Assembly: GCA_023422955.1 (NCBI GenBank)
Contig: JAFAGG010000103.1
Location: 1-64,000 of the forward strand
Origin: Pseudomonadota bacterium
Lineage (GTDB): Bacteria > Pseudomonadota > Gammaproteobacteria > Burkholderiales > Burkholderiaceae_D
DNA: 64,000 nt
Reading direction: 5' to 3'
How positions within the stretch are numbered: the stretch's first letter is position 1; each line of letters opens with the position of its first letter. The translations under genes and the position numbers were made by a program. Below the pieces are notes generated by a model. The model worked only from the letters and a program-made list of their open reading frames with translations, did no database searches and was not told the DNA's origin. Below, in pieces: positions 19,294-28,724 of this stretch.

Positions 19294-20398
19294 ACATGAC
19301 CGGAAAAGTCACGACGTGGTCCGCCGCGAGGCGTATGCCTATCTTTTCACCGATGGCATGGTCGTGATGCGAGGGCACCAGCGCCAGCAGGGTTTGTCCG
19401 CTGGGCAGCTTCAGGGTGTACAGGAAGTCCGCACCGCGAAAAGCCTTGCGCACGACTTCGGCCTGCAGCGGGCTGTCATCGTCGTGTATCACATCGTCCG
19501 CACGCAGCAGCACATCCACTTTCTGCGCATCCTTTTCATCGGTGGAGCACACATCGACGCCTTGCCACAGCGGCAGCGAACCCAGCTCGATGTCCACACG
19601 CTGATTGGGCAGATCGATGGTGCCCGGCGTGAATACACCCTGACCGATGAAGTCGGCGACGAAGCGACTGGCGGGGCGATGGTAAAGATCGTAAGCCTCG
19701 TCCCATTGCACAATCCGGCCTTCATGCATCACGCCGATCTGGTCGGCAATGGCAAAAGCTTCATGCTGATCATGCGTGACCAGCACTGCCGTCGTGCCGA
19801 GTTCCTTCAGGATTTCACGCACTTCGGTTGCCAGCCGTTCGCGCAGATCGATGTCGAGGTTGGAAAAAGGTTCATCCAGCAGCAGCAAGGCGGGACGTGG
19901 CGCCAGCGCGCGCGCCAGCGCCACGCGCTGTTGCTGGCCGCCCGACAGTTCATGCGGATACTTGCTGCGCTGCGTGTCGAGTCCAACCAGCTTTAACAGG
20001 CGGCTCACTGTTTTTTCCCGTTCGCCTGAGGAGCGCTTGCGCAGGCCGAAGGCAATATTGTCTTCGATCGATAGGTGCGGAAACAGCGCATAGTCCTGGA
20101 ACACGACGCCGACATTGCGGGTTTCCGGGACCGCAGTAAAATCTTTCGCGCTCAGCGTTCTACCGCCCAGCGTGATGCTGCCGGCCGTCAAGGCTTCAAA
20201 TCCGGCGATGGCGCGTAACACCGTGGTCTTGCCGCAGCCGGAAGGACCGAGCAGGCAACCAATTTCCCCGCTTTGTAGAGAAAACGACAATTCATGGACG
20301 ATTTCATGAAATTGACGACCTAGCGCATAACCTACGCGTACTGCATCAACGGTGAGATAAGCGGAAGAATTTGCGGAAGGTATGGTGGAAACAGGCAT
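19289..20398 (-). CDS. fbpC: ABC transporter ATP-binding protein, Fe3+/spermidine type (FbpC-like)
   Basis: A 369-residue ABC ATPase. Walker A is GPSGCGKTT, the Q-loop follows in VVFQDYALFPHLS, the signature is LSGGQQQRVALARAL, Walker B is LLLLDEPFSNLD and the H-loop is VTHDQHEA. A C-terminal TOBE-like regulatory domain follows from about residue 240. The ALFPHLS segment and the length are typical of ferric iron (FbpC/AfuC) transporters. The permease gene is divergent, 96 bases away, and no binding-protein gene is in the window. The start is the ATG of MPVSTIPS at 20398; a TTG seven codons upstream is possible. Confidence 0.82.
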   Translation of the reverse strand: MPVSTIPSANSSAYLTVDAVRVGYALGRQFHEIVHELSFSLQSGEIGCLLGPSGCGKTTVLRAIAGFEALTAGSITLGGRTLSAKDFTAVPETRNVGVVFQDYALFPHLSIEDNIAFGLRKRSSGEREKTVSRLLKLVGLDTQRSKYPHELSGGQQQRVALARALAPRPALLLLDEPFSNLDIDLRERLATEVREILKELGTTAVLVTHDQHEAFAIADQIGVMHEGRIVQWDEAYDLYHRPASRFVADFIGQGVFTPGTIDLPNQRVDIELGSLPLWQGVDVCSTDEKDAQKVDVLLRADDVIHDDDSPLQAEVVRKAFRGADFLYTLKLPSGQTLLALVPSHHDHAIGEKIGIRLAADHVVTFPVMS

Positions 20399-20433
20399 GA
20401 GGAAGTTTTCGGGTGACAAAATAATTGCATCGC

Positions 20434-20454
20434 TATAATCTGCAATTGATTATA
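20434..20454. promoter_or_regulatory. Palindrome between divergent fbpC and fbpB genes, possible metal-regulator box
   Basis: A perfect inverted repeat TATAATC-(7)-GATTATA lies in the 96-base space between the divergent starts. Its AT-rich arms resemble half-sites of Fur-type operators (GATAAT/ATTATC), though the match is only partial. Placement between two iron-transporter-like genes supports a regulatory role. Confidence 0.45.
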
Positions 20455-20494
20455 ATTCGCGTTTAGCTAGCGCGTGAAGCTTTTTGCCGTATTC

Positions 20495-22156
20495 ATGGCC
20501 GTATCGTCTTCTTCCCTTCCGTTGTCTCGTCCCTGGCAACGCCTGCACCCCTTGCTGACCGTCTCCCTGGTTATCGCATTATTGGTGGGCGTGCCCATTC
20601 TTGGCGTATTGTCCAATCTGTTCATTGGCGATCCGGCAGGCGATGCGGGCGCCGAGATTTTTTCTCATCTCTGGTCTACCGTACTTGCTGAATATGTAGG
20701 CAACAGTATTGCCATCGTGGCCATCGTGATGGTCCTGACGGCAGTAATGGGCATAGGCTGCGCCTGGCTGGTGGCTGCCTTCGAATTTCCGGGCAAGCGC
20801 CTATTCGAATGGGCGCTGATCCTGCCGCTGGCCATGCCGGCTTACGTGGTGGCGTATGCCTACACCGACTTCCTGCAATATGCCGGCCCGCTGCAGAGCG
20901 CTCTGCGTGAGATGTTCGACTGGGGCAGAGGCGATTACTGGTTCCCGGATATACGATCTTTGGAAGGCGCCGGCGTGCTGTTTGCGTTTGTGCTTTATCC
21001 GTATGTCTATCTGCTGGTGCGCAATACCTTTCTTGAGCGCAGCCCGCGCATGTGGGATGCTGCGCGCACCCTGGGCGCCGGACCCTGGACCACCTTCTTC
21101 AAGGTCAGCCTGCCGCTGGCGCGCCCTGCCGCCGTGGCAGGCATTGCGCTGGCGCTGATGGAAACCCTGGCGGATTACGGCACGGTGGCTTATTTCGGCA
21201 TACCGACGCTGACCACCGGCATCTACAAATCCTGGTATGCCTTTTCCGATCGCACGGCTGCTGCGCAGATTGCCGGCGTGCTGCTGCTGACCGTCATCCT
21301 GCTGATGTATCTGGAACAGAAGAGCAGGGGGCGCGCACGTTATTATTCCATCGGCGGACAAGCGGGCGCCCGTGCGGAACGGCGCTTGTCGGGCCGACAG
21401 GCTTTCGGTGCCGTGCTGTTTTGCAGCGTGCCTGTGGTGCTGGGTTTTATCCTGCCCTTGCTGATCCTGGTTCGTTTGCTGATGCAGGAAGAAGTGCTGA
21501 ACATCAGCTCGCGCTACCTTGAATGGCTGCAGAACACGGCCATACTGGGCGGCGTTACGGCGGTGTGCGCCATCGCAATCTGCCTGTTGCTGGCGTATGC
21601 GGCTAGGGTGACACGCAGCCGCGTGCAGGAAGTCTGCAACCGCATCGTGAGCATGGGTTACGCCATTCCCGGCGCAGTGATTGCTGTAGGCATCCTGATT
21701 CCCCTGTCGCGCCTTGATGCCTGGGCTTACAGCAACGGCATGAAGCTGGCGCTGACCGGCAGCGTGATTGCGCTGATCTATGCGTACCTGGTGCGTTTTC
21801 TGGCTGTGTCGTATCAGACCGTGCAAGCCGGTCTGACCAAGATTACGCCCAGCATGGATGCCAGCGCCCGCAGCCTGGGTCATGGCTGGTTATCCATGCT
21901 GTTTCGCATCCATACGCCCTTGCTCTGGCGCAGCGTGGTGACGGCAGGTTTGCTGGTGTTCGTCGATGTAGTCAAGGAATTGCCCGCAACCCTGGTCATA
22001 CGCCCCTTCAATTTTGATACGCTGGCGGTGATCACCTATCAATTCGCAGCCGACGAGCGTCTGGCCGAAGCTGCCTTGCCGGCCTTTACCATCGTCCTGA
22101 TCGCATTCATTCCGGTGCTGATCCTGGCCCGGACGATTGCAAAACGAGAGCGGTAA
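20495..22156 (+). CDS. fbpB: ABC transporter permease, two-domain, Fe3+ type (FbpB-like)
   Basis: A 553-residue fused permease with about 12 membrane segments. There are two EAA-type loops: the first reads LERSPRMWDAARTLGAGPWTTFFKVSLP, quoted here only by its ends LERSPRMWD and KVSLPLARP, and the second lies around MDASARSLGHGWLSMLF. Duplicated halves in one chain are typical of FbpB/ThiP-type importers of ferric iron or similar. The start is the ATG at 20495; a GTG seven codons upstream is possible. It is divergent from its ATPase gene. The missing periplasmic binding protein must be encoded elsewhere. Confidence 0.85.
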   Translation: MAVSSSSLPLSRPWQRLHPLLTVSLVIALLVGVPILGVLSNLFIGDPAGDAGAEIFSHLWSTVLAEYVGNSIAIVAIVMVLTAVMGIGCAWLVAAFEFPGKRLFEWALILPLAMPAYVVAYAYTDFLQYAGPLQSALREMFDWGRGDYWFPDIRSLEGAGVLFAFVLYPYVYLLVRNTFLERSPRMWDAARTLGAGPWTTFFKVSLPLARPAAVAGIALALMETLADYGTVAYFGIPTLTTGIYKSWYAFSDRTAAAQIAGVLLLTVILLMYLEQKSRGRARYYSIGGQAGARAERRLSGRQAFGAVLFCSVPVVLGFILPLLILVRLLMQEEVLNISSRYLEWLQNTAILGGVTAVCAIAICLLLAYAARVTRSRVQEVCNRIVSMGYAIPGAVIAVGILIPLSRLDAWAYSNGMKLALTGSVIALIYAYLVRFLAVSYQTVQAGLTKITPSMDASARSLGHGWLSMLFRIHTPLLWRSVVTAGLLVFVDVVKELPATLVIRPFNFDTLAVITYQFAADERLAEAALPAFTIVLIAFIPVLILARTIAKRER

Positions 22157-22374
22157 TGTTTAGGTAATGTTTATTTGCCGACTTGTTTTTGCCTGCTCGA
22201 AACTTCCCTCCTTGCCATCTTCCTTTTTTCTGAGTTTCAACAAGACTTGATCTTGTCTTTTTTGAAGCTTATCCAATTTTCCGCGCCGCAAATCCCTTAC
22301 CGTTGAATAACTTGTTCGCGTGTTAATGCATTTTAGAAAACAATTGAAAAAGCCACGCTAAGCCCTTCATTCTC

Positions 22375-22402
22375 TTGCAGCTTTTTAATATTTTGTTACA
22401 CT
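22375..22402 (+). promoter_or_regulatory. Possible sigma-70 promoter of the endopeptidase gene
   Basis: TTGCAG (22375-22380), a 16-base AT-rich spacer and TACACT (22397-22402) lie 40 bases before the ATG at 22442. The match is moderate. The rest of the 22157-22441 gap shows nothing else. Confidence 0.4.
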
Positions 22403-22441
22403 GCAAGAACTTGTTTCAGAGCATCAAATTCGGGGGAATCG

Positions 22442-23548
22442 ATGACCAGATCATCGTTGGGGGCACTTGCTTTTCTGTTATGCGTCGGTCTGGCGACGCC
22501 CGGCACTTCAGCCATTGCTGCTTCATCAAATACATCGCAAAAACAGACTGCTACTGCGAAAAAGGCAGGCTCGACCAAGCCTGCTGCAAAGTCAGCAGCC
22601 AATCAGAAGGCATCCGCCAAGAAAACCGTTACCAAGCAGGCTGCCAAGCCGCGTAACAGCAAGCCGCGCAAACCCGTCAAGACGGTGAAAAAGAAAGCGG
22701 CCGCTGGTGTTGCCGCCGCCGGTGCCGTGATGACCGTGGGCGATCGCGCTGGCTTAGGACGCGTGCGCGACGAGCTCGACCTGGCTTCCAATGTGGCCCT
22801 GGTCATCGATCAGCAGAGTTCCACAGTCCTGTTTGCCAAGAATTCCACGGCAGTGCTGCCGATTGCTTCTCTCACCAAGCTGATGACGGCGCTGGTGGTG
22901 GTCGAAGCCGGGCTCGACATGGATGAAGTGCTGACGATCAGCACGGATGATATCGACCGGATCAAGGGAACGGGATCGCGCCTGCACATGGGCGCCAGGC
23001 TGACCCGCGGCGACATGATGCATATCGCCCTGATGAGTTCCGAAAACCGCGCGGCATCGGCGCTGGGTCGTCATTATCCCGGCGGCCTGGGTGCCTTCGT
23101 GGCAGCAATGAACCTCAAGGCGGCAGAGCTCGGCATGATGGATAGCTACTTCGTCGAGCCCACCGGCTTGTCGAGCGAGAATGTATCGAGCGCGCGGGAC
23201 TTGGCCAGGCTGGTCATGGCGGCTTACCAGTATCCGGAATTGCGGGACTACTCGACCGGCAATGAAGCGTCCGTGCTGCCCGGAAAACGTGTACTGCAAT
23301 ATCGCAATTCCAATATATTGGTCGGCAATCCTAAATGGGAAATCGGTTTGCAAAAAACCGGTTATATCGCCGAAGCCGGTCGTTGCCTGGTAATGCAGGC
23401 AGTCATTGAAGGGCGTCCGGTGGTCATGGTTTTCTTGGATTCCAAGGGAAAATTGTCGCGTATCGGCGATGCCGGCCGTATCCGCAAATGGCTGGAATCC
23501 ACCAAGTTCTCGGTCATGAGCAGCGCGGCGCCCGGTCTGTCCGGTTAA
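22442..23548 (+). CDS. pbpG: D-alanyl-D-alanine endopeptidase, PBP7 type
   Basis: A 368-residue serine peptidase of the S11 family that cuts peptidoglycan cross-links in the periplasm. A signal peptide (about 1-27) is followed by a Lys/Ala-rich linker of some 65 residues (about 30-95), which may bind or reach through the wall. The three penicillin-binding motifs are present: SLTK (Ser143, Lys146), SEN (200-202) and KTG (305-307). The long basic linker is unusual compared with E. coli PBP7 (about 310 residues). A terminator shared with the convergent IclR gene follows. Confidence 0.9.
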   Translation: MTRSSLGALAFLLCVGLATPGTSAIAASSNTSQKQTATAKKAGSTKPAAKSAANQKASAKKTVTKQAAKPRNSKPRKPVKTVKKKAAAGVAAAGAVMTVGDRAGLGRVRDELDLASNVALVIDQQSSTVLFAKNSTAVLPIASLTKLMTALVVVEAGLDMDEVLTISTDDIDRIKGTGSRLHMGARLTRGDMMHIALMSSENRAASALGRHYPGGLGAFVAAMNLKAAELGMMDSYFVEPTGLSSENVSSARDLARLVMAAYQYPELRDYSTGNEASVLPGKRVLQYRNSNILVGNPKWEIGLQKTGYIAEAGRCLVMQAVIEGRPVVMVFLDSKGKLSRIGDAGRIRKWLESTKFSVMSSAAPGLSG

Positions 23549-23570
23549 GCAAGCCAGCCTGATCGGCATA

Positions 23571-23600
23571 AAAAAAGCGGAGATTTTTCTCCGCTTTTTT
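23571..23600. terminator. Bidirectional intrinsic terminator
   Basis: The stem AGCGGAGA / TCTCCGCT with a T-rich loop is flanked by an A run and T6. It lies between the convergent pbpG and IclR-family genes. Confidence 0.85.
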
Positions 23601-23623
23601 ATTGCCGTTTTGCCGAGGCAGAC

Positions 23624-24424
23624 TTATTTCACGGCCTGGCGGGCCGGTTCCTGCACATAACCCAGCACGGCGGAAATCTGTTCCACGGTGCCGACCAGAT
23701 CTTCCAGCCATTCTTCCTGCAGGCGATCCGCCGGTGCTGAAATCGACAAACCTGCAATCAGCTTGCCGGAATCGTCGCGTATGCCGGCGGCCATGCAGCG
23801 CACGCCCATTTCCAGCTCTTCATTGTCGCGTGCATAACCCAGGCTGCGCACCCGTGCCAGTTCCTGCTCCAGCTTGGCCAGGTCGGTGATGGAGTTGCCG
23901 GTGTGGCCATTCAGCCCGGTGCGCGATGCATAAGCGCGCACGGCCTTGGCATCGTCCACCGACAGGAACAGCTTGCCGGTGGAAGTGAGATGCAAGGGTG
24001 CATGACCGCCGACCGCGCGTACCACCTGCATGCCGGAACGTTCGGAATAGGCGCGGTCGATATAGACGATTTCATCATGCTGCCGTACCGACAGATTGAC
24101 CGCCTGCTGGGTGCGCTGGTGCAGCGCGCGCATGAAACCGAGCGAAGCTTCTCGCACATTCAGCCGGCTTTTGACGATATTGCCCAGTTCCAGCAGGCGC
24201 ATGCCAAGACGATAAGAGCCGGAATCCGCACGCTCGACGAAACGCTTGGCCACCATGTCGTTAAGAATGCGGTGCGCGGTGGAAGGGTGCAGGCCGGTGA
24301 GGGAGGAGATGTCTTTCAGGCTGACCGGGTCGGGAAAGTCGGCCAGGGCATCCAGCAGCGTGACCATTCTTTCTATGACTTGTATCGAAGCCTTGTCGTT
24401 TTCTACTGCGGTATTCGTCTTCAT
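23624..24424 (-). CDS. IclR-family transcriptional regulator
   Basis: A 266-residue regulator. The N-terminal winged helix-turn-helix reads LKDISSLTGLHPSTAHRILN (about 36-55), followed by the wing with GSYRLGMRLLELG. The C-terminal effector-binding IclR domain includes VRAVGGHAPLHLTSTGK and the glycine-rich GMRCMAAGI-like segment GVRCMAAGIRDDSG. It is divergent from the hydroxyacid dehydrogenase gene at 24673, so that gene is the most likely target, perhaps with lactate or another 2-hydroxy/keto acid as effector (inference from context). Confidence 0.9.
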   Translation of the reverse strand: MKTNTAVENDKASIQVIERMVTLLDALADFPDPVSLKDISSLTGLHPSTAHRILNDMVAKRFVERADSGSYRLGMRLLELGNIVKSRLNVREASLGFMRALHQRTQQAVNLSVRQHDEIVYIDRAYSERSGMQVVRAVGGHAPLHLTSTGKLFLSVDDAKAVRAYASRTGLNGHTGNSITDLAKLEQELARVRSLGYARDNEELEMGVRCMAAGIRDDSGKLIAGLSISAPADRLQEEWLEDLVGTVEQISAVLGYVQEPARQAVK

Positions 24425-24672
24425 TGAAATTCACTGTGCCTTGCAATGCTGGGGGTTATACCACATTGTGAAAAGGCGGGCAAAGCGGCCCGCAGGCAAA
24501 ACCCGGCGCGGCATTCTTGCTTTGCATAAATCAGGCAAATCGCGATAATGCTGATCAGGTTTAAGGCAGCGGCTTCTCTTTCTGCGCGCTTCAACGCTGT
24601 CCGATATCCCGATCAGTTCCATCCAATTCCATTCTATTTTCAATCGCAGGATCTCAGCAGAAAGCATCCGAC

Positions 24673-25818
24673 ATGGCCGTCATTACCACCATTGAAGATC
24701 TGCGCCTGCTTGCGCAGAAGCGGGTTCCCCGCATGTTCTACGACTATGCCGACTCCGGTTCCTGGACCGAATCGACCTACCGCGCCAATAGTGCGGATTT
24801 CGGCCGCATCCAGTTCCGCCAGCGGGTAGCGGTCAACATGACCAATCGCAATCTCGCCACCACCATGGTGGGACAGCGGGTAGCCATGCCGATGGCGCTT
24901 GCGCCCACCGGCCTGACCGGCATGCAGCACGCGGATGGCGAAATCCTTGCCGCCCGCGCGGCAGAAAAGGCCGGTATTCCCTTTACGCTGTCGACCATGA
25001 GCATCTGCTCGATAGAAGACATCGCCGCACATACCAGTCAGCCTTTCTGGTTCCAGGTGTATTTCATGCGCGATCGCGATTTCATGCGGCGCCTGGTGCA
25101 GCGCGCCAGGGCGGCGCAGTGTTCGGCGCTGGTATTGACGCTGGATTTGCAGATACTGGGGCAGCGGCACAAGGACATCATCAACGGCTTGTCTGCGCCG
25201 CCCAAGCCCACGCTACGAAACATCCTTAACCTGATGACCAAGCCGCGCTGGTGTCTCGGCATGATGCAGACCCGGCGTCGCGGCTTCGGCAATATCGTCG
25301 GCCATGCGAGCAATGTGTCTGATCTGTCTTCGCTGTCATCCTGGATCGCGGAACAGTTCGATCCGGCGCTGTCCTGGGACGATGTGAAATGGTTGCGCGA
25401 CAACTGGGAAGGCAAGCTGATCATCAAGGGCATCATGGATGTGGAAGATGCGTATCTCGCTGCAAAAAGCGGTGCCGATGCGATCGTCGTGTCCAACCAC
25501 GGCGGCCGCCAGCTCGACGGCGCCCAGTCCGCCATCACGGCCTTGCCGGCGATTGTCGAAGCGGTGGGCGATCAGATCGAAATCCACCTGGACAGCGGCA
25601 TACGTTCCGGCCAGGATATTCTCAAGGCGCTGGCGCTGGGCGCGCGCAGCACTTATATCGGCCGCGCCTTTCTGTACGGGCTGGGCGCGATGGGCGAGGC
25701 GGGCGTGGCGCGCTGCATCGACATCCTGCGGAAGGAACTCGATGTCACGCTGGCGCTGTGCGGTCAGAACGATGTGACCAAGGTCGACAAGCGCATACTG
25801 CTGCCCGGCAGTTACTGA
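24673..25818 (+). CDS. lldD: FMN-dependent alpha-hydroxy-acid dehydrogenase (L-lactate dehydrogenase LldD-like)
   Basis: A 381-residue TIM-barrel flavoenzyme that oxidises L-2-hydroxy acids to keto acids and passes electrons to quinone at the inner membrane. Active-site features are Tyr23/Tyr25 in MFYDYADSGSW, the catalytic His and Arg of VVSNHGGRQLDGAQS, and the FMN phosphate site DSGIRSGQDILKALALGA. An insert around 180-215 corresponds to the membrane-binding loop of LldD/mandelate dehydrogenase. L-lactate is the most likely substrate, but mandelate or glycolate-like acids are possible. A divergent IclR regulator gene lies 248 bases away. A strong terminator follows. Confidence 0.83.
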   Translation: MAVITTIEDLRLLAQKRVPRMFYDYADSGSWTESTYRANSADFGRIQFRQRVAVNMTNRNLATTMVGQRVAMPMALAPTGLTGMQHADGEILAARAAEKAGIPFTLSTMSICSIEDIAAHTSQPFWFQVYFMRDRDFMRRLVQRARAAQCSALVLTLDLQILGQRHKDIINGLSAPPKPTLRNILNLMTKPRWCLGMMQTRRRGFGNIVGHASNVSDLSSLSSWIAEQFDPALSWDDVKWLRDNWEGKLIIKGIMDVEDAYLAAKSGADAIVVSNHGGRQLDGAQSAITALPAIVEAVGDQIEIHLDSGIRSGQDILKALALGARSTYIGRAFLYGLGAMGEAGVARCIDILRKELDVTLALCGQNDVTKVDKRILLPGSY

Positions 25819-25861
25819 GTCGGGCGAGTGCTTATCAAGCTTGCGTTTTGGCGAGCTCTGA

Positions 25862-25897
25862 AAAACGGCAGACTTTTCAGTCTGCCGTTTTTTTAAG
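25862..25897. terminator. Bidirectional intrinsic terminator
   Basis: The stem AAAACGGCAGACT / AGTCTGCCGTTTT with loop TTTC and T7 lies between the convergent lldD-like and pyrD genes. Confidence 0.9.
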
Positions 25898-25915
25898 CAG
25901 GCAAGTAGAGGGACT

Positions 25916-26971
25916 TTACTCCGGACCTTGCTTCAGATTGCGCAATGCCGCAGCGCACTCCCTGACCAGCATGGGGCCGCGGTAAATCAGACCGGTATAG
26001 ACCTGCACCAGCGATGCGCCGGCCTGCATCTTGGCCTTGGCGTCGCTGCCTGACAGGATGCCGCCCACGCCGATGATGGGAATGGCATCGCCCAGTTCTG
26101 CGTGCAGCGCGCGGATGACGGCATTCGATTTTTCAAACACCGGTGTGCCGGACAGTCCGCCGGTTTCTTCTGCATGCGGCAAGCCTTGCACCGCTTCGCG
26201 CGACAGCGTGGTATTGGTGGCGATCACGCCATCCATCTTGTGCCGCAGCAGCGCGTCGGCAATATTCTTGATCTGCTCATCGTCGATGTCGGGCGCGATC
26301 TTCAGCACTACCGGCACATAACGCTTGTGCTTGTCGGCAAGGCGCTGCTGCGCTGCCTTCAACTGGGCCAGCAAGTCGTCCAGCTCGGAAGCGCCCTGCA
26401 GTTGCCGCAGGTTCTTGGTGTTGGGCGAGGAGACATTGACCGTCACATAGCTGGCATACGGATAAACCTTTTCCAGGCAATGCAGATAATCGTCGGCCGC
26501 GCGCTCTATCGGCGTGTCGGCATTTTTGCCGATGTTGAGCCCGAGGATGCCATTCTTTTCCTGGAAGAAGCGCGACGACTGCACATTTTCGACAAAGGCA
26601 TCCACACCCTGGTTGTTAAATCCGAGGCGGTTGATGATGGCATCGGCTTTCGGCAGCCGGAACATGCGCGGCTTGGGATTGCCGGGCTGACCGCGCGGCG
26701 TGACCGTGCCGATTTCGATGAAGCCGAAACCCAGCGCCGCCAGGCCGTCGATATAGCTGCCATCCTTGTCGAGTCCGGCGGCCAGGCCGACCGGGTTGGG
26801 AAAGTGCAGGCCCATCACGGTGCGGGGGTCGGGCAGGGGCTTTTCCAGGGCATTGGTCAAGCCCAGGCTGGCGGCACGTTTGAGTGCAGGCAAGGTCAGC
26901 TTGTGCGCGGTTTCTGCGTCCAGCGCAAACAGCAGCGAACGGGCAAATGGATAAATCAATTGATCGGGCAC
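25916..26971 (-). CDS. pyrD: Dihydroorotate dehydrogenase (quinone), class 2
   Basis: A 351-residue membrane-associated flavoenzyme for the fourth step of pyrimidine synthesis, reducing quinone. An N-terminal helical extension (about 1-40, [20 protein letters not shown]) is typical of class 2. The FMN barrel shows [14 protein letters not shown], the catalytic Ser in [14 protein letters not shown], and [19 protein letters not shown] with [12 protein letters not shown]. It is read on the minus strand after aat and bpt. This order recurs in betaproteobacteria, and the 125-base gap allows cotranscription. Confidence 0.95.
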   Translation of the reverse strand: MPDQLIYPFARSLLFALDAETAHKLTLPALKRAASLGLTNALEKPLPDPRTVMGLHFPNPVGLAAGLDKDGSYIDGLAALGFGFIEIGTVTPRGQPGNPKPRMFRLPKADAIINRLGFNNQGVDAFVENVQSSRFFQEKNGILGLNIGKNADTPIERAADDYLHCLEKVYPYASYVTVNVSSPNTKNLRQLQGASELDDLLAQLKAAQQRLADKHKRYVPVVLKIAPDIDDEQIKNIADALLRHKMDGVIATNTTLSREAVQGLPHAEETGGLSGTPVFEKSNAVIRALHAELGDAIPIIGVGGILSGSDAKAKMQAGASLVQVYTGLIYRGPMLVRECAAALRNLKQGPE

Positions 26972-27096
26972 GGTAAGTAGGCAAGCAAGAGTTGTGGGAG
27001 CGCCGCAGGTTGCAGCGGCGGCAATTGTGCGGATGCTATTTTACCGTCAGATCAGCGCCTGTCCCTACTTTGAAGAAGGGAGTCTAGAATCCGTGA

Positions 27097-27822
27097 TCAG
27101 CCCAGCGGCGTCCAGTTACCTTTGCGCAGCACTTCGATAGGGCGGAAGTTGATCTTGTATGCCATCTTGCTGCTCTGTTCTATCCAGTAACCCAGATAGA
27201 CGTAAGGCATGCCCATCTCCTGCGCTTGCTCGATTTGCCAAAGTACGTTGTAGGTGCCCAGCGAGGCGCCGGGCAGGTCGGGTTCGTAAAAGGTGTACAC
27301 CGAAGACAGGCCGTCATCCAGCACATCGATGATGCTGACCATGCGCAGCAGGCCATCCGGTTCGCGGAATTCCACCAGGCGCGTATTGACCTTGCTCTGC
27401 AGCAGAAACTGGGCGTACTGTTCGCGGCTGTCCTGGTCCATGCCGCCGCCTGCGTGACGGCTGGTCTGATAGCGCAAATACATCTCGTAATGCTCGGGCA
27501 CATAGGCGAGCTTGGTGACACAGGTAGTCAGATTGCCGTGCTTTTGCCGGGCGCGCCGCTGGCTGCGAGTGGGAACGAAGTGCTCGACCGCCACGCGCAC
27601 CGGCGTGCAGGCCTGGCAGCCGTCGCAATGAGGGCGGTAAGTGAAAATGCCGCTGCGCCGAAAGCCATTCTTGACGAGCTCAGAGTAAACGTGAGCATTG
27701 ATCAGGTGAGATGGGGTGGCGACCTGAGAGCGGGCTTGCCGCTTTTCAAGATAACTGCAGGGATAGGGCGCGGTTGCGTAAAACTGCAAAGTTGAAAAAG
27801 GCAGATCCTTAAGATGCGTCAT
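27097..27822 (-). CDS. bpt: Aspartate/glutamate leucyltransferase (arginyltransferase-like, N-end rule)
   Basis: A 241-residue aminoacyl-tRNA-protein transferase of the bacterial Bpt group. It adds Leu to proteins with N-terminal Asp or Glu and so marks them for ClpS/ClpAP. The N-terminal ATE domain has PYPCSYL and the cysteine pair of [16 protein letters not shown]. The C-terminal GNAT-like part includes [20 protein letters not shown]. The start is placed at the ATG of MTHLKDLPF; a GTG four codons upstream opens the frame. It lies 69 bases after aat, which encodes the companion transferase, so both N-end-rule enzymes are made together. Confidence 0.92.
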   Translation of the reverse strand: MTHLKDLPFSTLQFYATAPYPCSYLEKRQARSQVATPSHLINAHVYSELVKNGFRRSGIFTYRPHCDGCQACTPVRVAVEHFVPTRSQRRARQKHGNLTTCVTKLAYVPEHYEMYLRYQTSRHAGGGMDQDSREQYAQFLLQSKVNTRLVEFREPDGLLRMVSIIDVLDDGLSSVYTFYEPDLPGASLGTYNVLWQIEQAQEMGMPYVYLGYWIEQSSKMAYKINFRPIEVLRKGNWTPLG

Positions 27823-27891
27823 ATCCGTCTTCACTGAAAAAGAGGGGCCAATACACTCTACACTGGGCGCCGCGGCATCGGCAAAGCTTTT

Positions 27892-28617
27892 TTAGAAAAG
27901 CGCAGGGACTTGCCATGTCTCAATAGCGGCCTGTTCGGTCGCGCTCTGCAAGTGCCGGATGAATTCTCCGCGTGGAATAGGAAAGGCGCCCAGGGATGCC
28001 AGGTGTTCCGTTTCCTGCTGGCAGTCGATCATGCTTACTCCCTGACTGCTTAAAAAATGCACGAGGTAAGCCAGGGCTATCTTGGAGGCATCGGTTTCTC
28101 TCGCAAACATGGATTCGCCGTAAAACATGCGCCCGATGGCCATTCCGTAAGCGCCGCCCACCAGCTCTTCACGATGCCAGAGTTCAATGCAATGCGCGTA
28201 ACCCTCGCGATGCAGCGCGCAGTAACCGCGAATGATGTCTTCCGAAATCCAGGTGACAGCCGCGTCGCGTCGCGGTGCTGCGCAAGCGCGCATGACTTGC
28301 TCGAAGGCGGTGTCGAAACGTACCTGCCATTCACCGCCTTCATTCATACTGCGCTGCACCTTGCGCAGTTTCTTCTTCAGGCTGTGCGAGATCATGAAGC
28401 GATCGGTGAAAAGCACCATGCGTGGATCGGTGCTCCACCACAGTATGGGCTCGCCTTCCGAGAACCAGGGAAAAATGCCGCGCCGGTATGCCTGCAGCAA
28501 GCGCTGAGGCGACAGATCGCCGCCTGCCGCCAGCAATCCGGGCGCGCCTTCCGCTTCGGTAAGGGCAGTGCTCACATCAGGAAACGGCGTGTCCGCATCA
28601 AGCCAGGGAATCAGCAC
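27892..28617 (-). CDS. aat: Leucyl/phenylalanyl-tRNA--protein transferase
   Basis: A 241-residue transferase that adds Leu or Phe to N-terminal Lys or Arg, creating degradation signals. Family blocks are [40 protein letters not shown], the [18 protein letters not shown] core and [14 protein letters not shown]. The start is a GTG (MLIPWLDAD), which agrees with the family N-terminus. The next gene downstream is bpt. The NUDIX gene lies 107 bases upstream on the same strand and may belong to the same unit. Confidence 0.94.
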   Translation of the reverse strand: MLIPWLDADTPFPDVSTALTEAEGAPGLLAAGGDLSPQRLLQAYRRGIFPWFSEGEPILWWSTDPRMVLFTDRFMISHSLKKKLRKVQRSMNEGGEWQVRFDTAFEQVMRACAAPRRDAAVTWISEDIIRGYCALHREGYAHCIELWHREELVGGAYGMAIGRMFYGESMFARETDASKIALAYLVHFLSSQGVSMIDCQQETEHLASLGAFPIPRGEFIRHLQSATEQAAIETWQVPALF

Positions 28618-28724
28618 GGCTATTTATGCTTTCCGAGAAGAGAAAATGCCTGGATGCCGGCATGCTTCCTTGTGCCGATACCTGACAAGGAAGCATGAAA
28701 AGGCGAGCGATCCTGTTTCCATTT

